A stretch of 64,000 bases of DNA from Lentzea aerocolonigenes (GTDB taxonomy: Bacteria; Actinomycetota; Actinomycetes; Mycobacteriales; Pseudonocardiaceae). Both the position numbers and the translations under genes were made by a program. Below the pieces are notes generated by a model. It did no database searches, had not been told where the DNA came from, and worked only from the letters and a program-made list of their open reading frames with translations. Of this stretch, positions 57,771 through 64,000 are shown piece by piece; the first letter of the stretch is position 1; each line of letters starts with the position of its first letter. Where the stretch lies: the NCBI RefSeq assembly GCF_000974445.1, contig NZ_BBOJ01000018.1, positions 1-64,000 on the forward strand, read 5' to 3'.

Positions 57771-57783
57771 CGTTACGGATGCG

Positions 57784-61356
<3,573 letters not shown>

Positions 61357-61363
61357 GTGCGCT

Positions 61364-61447
61364 CCCGAGAAGTCGGAAGCGCCCTTGTTTCGTGGTGGTG
61401 CGAGACCGAGCGTGGCAGGCGTGGTGGCCTGTTGCAGCGCTTCTCGG
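61364..61447 (-). promoter_or_regulatory. Probable S-adenosylhomocysteine riboswitch upstream of metH
   Basis: On the minus strand the region holds the hallmarks of the SAH motif: P1 CCGAG/CTCGG (61443-61447/61406-61410), conserved AAGCGCTGCAAC after P1, a P2 hairpin CAGGC/GCCTG, CACGCTCGG, and a pseudoknot GAAGCGC/GCGCTTC (61437-61443/61376-61382). CCGAGAAG (61440-61447) can instead pair with CTTCTCGG (61365-61372), which overlaps the GGGAG Shine-Dalgarno. SAH binding would favour P1 and free the RBS. Confidence 0.75.
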
Positions 61448-61501
61448 CCTCCGTTGAAGGTTACCAAGAGCGACCATTCCCCAGGAACCCGTCCCACTCC
61501 C

Positions 61502-61507
61502 TAGGAT
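61502..61507 (+). promoter_or_regulatory. -10 element TAGGAT for a leaderless patatin gene
   Basis: TAGGAT lies 7 bases before the GTG at 61515. The same 7-base spacing occurs at three other starts in the window. Confidence 0.45.
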
Positions 61508-61514
61508 GACGACC

Positions 61515-62345
61515 GTGACGGAGAAGCGGGCGTTGGTTCTCGGCGGCGGTGGTGTCACCGGAATCGCCTGGGAGACAGGGGTTCTGCACGGGCTGGCCGA
61601 GGAGGGCGTCGACCTGGCCGGGGCCGACCTGTTCGTCGGCACGTCCGCCGGGTCCGTGGTGGCCACGCAGCTCGCGGGCGGTGTCCCGCTCGCCGACCTC
61701 TACGCGAGCCAGCTCCTGCCGCCCGACGGGGAGATCCCGGCACGGCTGACCCCGTGGATGATCGTCAGGTACGTGCTCTCGTACCTGATGCCGGGAACCG
61801 CGGCCGACAAGCGCGCCCGGCTGGGTCGTGCGGCGTTGAAGGCCCGCACGCCGTCGGAGGCGTCGCGGCTGGAGGTCTTCGAGAGTCGGCTGTCCATTCA
61901 GGACTGGCCGGAGCGCGCCCTGAAGGTCACCGCCGTCGACACCGCCGACGGGAGGTTCGTCGCGTTCGACCGGGACAGCGGGGTGCCGCTGGTGAAGGCG
62001 GTGGCGTCGAGCTGTGCCGTGCCACTGGTGTGGCCGCCCGTCACGATCGACGGTCACCGGTACATGGACGGCGGCATGCGGTCGGTGGCCAACGTCGACC
62101 TCGCCGCCGGGTACTCGCGGGTCGTGGTCGTGGCGCCGTTGACGCGGTCGGCCAGTCCGGCGGCGACCCCGCAGGCGCAGGCCGCGAAGCTCGGCGTGCC
62201 GTCGATCGTCGTGAGCCCGGACCAGGCCGCGCTGGCGGCGATCGGGCCGAACCTGCTGGATCCCGCGCGCCGCCGACCGGCCGCCGAGGCGGGCCTGGCG
62301 CAGGCCGCGTCGGTCGCCGAGGCGGTTCGCCAGGTCTGGAACTGA
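61515..62345 (+). CDS. Patatin-like phospholipase
   Basis: A 276-residue patatin/RssA-type serine acyl hydrolase. The glycine oxyanion loop 'LGGGGVTGIAWE', nucleophile motif 'FVGTSAGS' (Ser44) and catalytic Asp in 'YMDGGMRS' are all present. It hydrolyses lipids on the cytoplasmic side. The start is taken as GTG 61515 because TAGGAT lies 7 bases upstream; ATG 61506 would overlap that -10 element. Confidence 0.85.
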   Translation: MTEKRALVLGGGGVTGIAWETGVLHGLAEEGVDLAGADLFVGTSAGSVVATQLAGGVPLADLYASQLLPPDGEIPARLTPWMIVRYVLSYLMPGTAADKRARLGRAALKARTPSEASRLEVFESRLSIQDWPERALKVTAVDTADGRFVAFDRDSGVPLVKAVASSCAVPLVWPPVTIDGHRYMDGGMRSVANVDLAAGYSRVVVVAPLTRSASPAATPQAQAAKLGVPSIVVSPDQAALAAIGPNLLDPARRRPAAEAGLAQAASVAEAVRQVWN

Positions 62346-62458
62346 TCACTGTTCGAACGTGCAACAACTGGTCGGTATCTCTTGTCCAGGGGTGATGACC
62401 TGCTTACCGTCGCCGGACTCGCATTGTCAGCTTTGTTAACCAATTGCTGGAGGCGGTC

Positions 62459-64000
62459 GTGGGCGGCAGAAGGTTGGCGTTGGGAGCGCTCGGGCTCGTG
62501 CTCGGCCTCCTCGCGGCAGGGACGATCAGTGCATCGGCGGCGGATCCACTGGTCTCCCGCGGCAAGGCGGTGACGGCATCCTCGGTCGAGGGGGCCGGGT
62601 TCGAGGCGAGCAAGGCGGTCGACGGCAGCACCTCGACCCGCTGGGCCTCGCTGGAGGGGCACGATCCCGAGTGGCTGCGCGTCGATCTCGGCACCGCCCA
62701 CACCATCAGCAGGGTCAAGCTGAACTGGGAGGCCGCGTACGCCAAGGCCTACCGCGTGCAGACGTCACCGGACGGGTCGGCGTGGACCGACATCTACTCC
62801 ACCACCACAGGTGACGGCGGCGTCGACGACCTGACGTTGTCTGGTTCGGGTCGCTATGTCCGGATCTACGGCACGGCGCGCGGCACGTCCTACGGCTACT
62901 CGTTGTGGGAGCTCGAGGTCTACGGCGTGGACGGCGGAACGACCCCGCCGACGACGACCACGACACCCCCGACGACGACCACGACGCCACCGTCTGGCCT
63001 CGGCTACCCGTTCGGCAGCAGGCAGACCCCGTACGCGGCAGGCATTTTGCGGCCGTCGGGCAGCACGTCCACGCTGGACGCCAAGATCGTCGACTACTAC
63101 CAGGGGTGGAAGTCCGCGTTCGTCAAGCAGAACTGCGGCAACGGCTGGTACCAGATCATCTCGCCGGACGCGAAGTTCCCGTACGTGGCCGAGGCGCAGG
63201 GCTACGGCATGGTGATCACCGCGACGATGGCCGGCGCCGACCCGGACGCGAAGAAGATCTTCGACGGCCTGCTGAAGTACAAGCTCGCGCACCCGTCGGT
63301 CAACAACCCCGACCTGCTGGCCGCCGAGCAGGACACCGCCTGCAAGAGCGTCAACGGCAGCGACAGCGCGACCGACGGCGACATGGACACGGCGTACGGG
63401 CTGCTGCTGGCCGATCGCCAGTGGGGCAGCGCCGGCACGTACAACTACAGGCAGATCGCGCTCAAGAACATCAACGCGATCAAGAAGAGCCTGGTCAACC
63501 CGAACACGAACCTGTTGCTGATGGGCGACTGGTCCGGCCCTGACGACAGCAGGAAGTACTACGGCTCCCGGTCCTCCGACTGGATGTCCGACCACTTCCG
63601 GGCGTTCCGCAAGGCCACCGGAGACTCGGCGTGGGACACGATCCGCACCAAGCACCAGGACCTGATCGCCTCGCTGCAGTCGAAGTACGCCTCGGGCACC
63701 GGCCTGCTGCCGGACTTCGTGCAGGACACCAACTCCACGCCGAAGCCCGCGGTCGGCGAGATGCTGGAGGAGGCCGCCACCGACGGCAAGTACTGGTACA
63801 ACGCGTGCCGGGACCCGTGGCGCATCGGAGCGGACGCGGCGGTGACCGGCGACGCCAAGTCGCTGGCGGCGGCCCGCAAGCTCAACACGTGGATCAAGGG
63901 CAAGACCGGTGGCGACCCGAGCAAGATCGCGATCGGGTACGACCTCAACGGCACGCAGATCAACGCCGGCTCCGACGCGGCGTTCGTGGCGCCGTTCGCG
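62459..64000 (+). CDS. Secreted GH8 glycanase with N-terminal CBM32-like domain (3' end outside window)
   Basis: The first 514 codons of a secreted hydrolase. Signal peptide 'LLAAGTISASA', then an F5/8C (CBM32-like) module at about 28-160 ('AVDGSTSTRWASLEGHDPEWL', in part, 'SLWELEVYG'), a Thr/Pro linker ('TTPPTTTTTPP') and a GH8 domain from about 180. The likely acid is Glu in 'YVAEAQGYGMVI' and the second acid is in 'SATDGDMDTAYGLLLAD'. GH8 enzymes cut cellulose, chitosan or xylan. GGAGG lies five bases before the GTG. The end lies beyond the window. Confidence 0.88.
   Translation, partial: MGGRRLALGALGLVLGLLAAGTISASAADPLVSRGKAVTASSVEGAGFEASKAVDGSTSTRWASLEGHDPEWLRVDLGTAHTISRVKLNWEAAYAKAYRVQTSPDGSAWTDIYSTTTGDGGVDDLTLSGSGRYVRIYGTARGTSYGYSLWELEVYGVDGGTTPPTTTTTPPTTTTTPPSGLGYPFGSRQTPYAAGILRPSGSTSTLDAKIVDYYQGWKSAFVKQNCGNGWYQIISPDAKFPYVAEAQGYGMVITATMAGADPDAKKIFDGLLKYKLAHPSVNNPDLLAAEQDTACKSVNGSDSATDGDMDTAYGLLLADRQWGSAGTYNYRQIALKNINAIKKSLVNPNTNLLLMGDWSGPDDSRKYYGSRSSDWMSDHFRAFRKATGDSAWDTIRTKHQDLIASLQSKYASGTGLLPDFVQDTNSTPKPAVGEMLEEAATDGKYWYNACRDPWRIGADAAVTGDAKSLAAARKLNTWIKGKTGGDPSKIAIGYDLNGTQINAGSDAAFVAPFA

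Overview
The window is 64 kb of GC-rich DNA with dense genes, many GTG starts, ATGA/GTGA stop-start overlaps, several leaderless-looking promoters and abundant secreted hydrolases. This fits an actinomycete, probably of the Pseudonocardiales (Lentzea/Saccharothrix/Amycolatopsis type). The family assignment is inference; there is no rRNA or tRNA here to confirm it.

Layout. 1-1.3 kb is a scrapyard: the C-terminal part of an IS630 transposase, then two truncated genes joined tail to tail. 1.3-4.7 kb is a four-gene minus-strand operon resembling biuret/ureide catabolism: a biuret hydrolase-like enzyme, a paralogous cysteine hydrolase, an NCS2-type permease and an HpxZ/AtzH-type protein. 4.9-10.4 kb has a proline iminopeptidase, a lytic polysaccharide monooxygenase behind a DasR-type operator, a methyltransferase, DedA, a CcdA plus thioredoxin-like lipoprotein pair and an HPF-like protein. 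10.4-16.3 kb has a PEP-synthase/rifampin-phosphotransferase-like enzyme, an ECF42-type sigma factor with its DGPF partner, CopC, a second ECF sigma factor and two RsbW-like ATPases. 16.3-18.4 kb has a class A beta-lactamase and a secreted esterase. 18.5-26.2 kb holds two complete ABC importers, one followed by a PhyH dioxygenase and one behind a LacI-type operator. 26.3-29.2 kb has a secreted PQQ-type sugar dehydrogenase and a LamG protein. 29.3-34.0 kb is a compact RiPP locus: a divergent HTH/NB-ARC/TPR regulator, a 70-residue precursor-like peptide and a fused E1-like/YcaO cyclodehydratase. 34-50 kb is mixed: SGNH hydrolase, LysR, metallo-beta-lactamase fold protein, alpha-carbonic anhydrase, two MFS exporters, DedA, polysaccharide lyase, GGT-like enzyme, beta-helix lipoprotein, phosphatases and a 176-bp tandem duplication. 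50-57.7 kb has a huge amidohydrolase/beta-propeller protein, a deleted aminoglycoside-phosphotransferase relic, and a sugar-binding lipoprotein translationally coupled to a GGDEF-EAL protein. 57.8-64 kb has metH behind a probable SAH riboswitch, a patatin and the start of a GH8 glycanase.

Together the genes describe a saprophyte that secretes enzymes against polysaccharides, imports the products and senses them. Three copies of an AAGCGCTTT LacI-family operator, one Crp-like site and one DasR-like site tie several of these genes to carbon control. The most interesting candidates for undescribed biology are the two-gene azol(in)e peptide locus and the sugar-binding-protein/GGDEF-EAL pair under a LacI-type operator. 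All functions are read from sequence motifs and recalled family features. No search was run.
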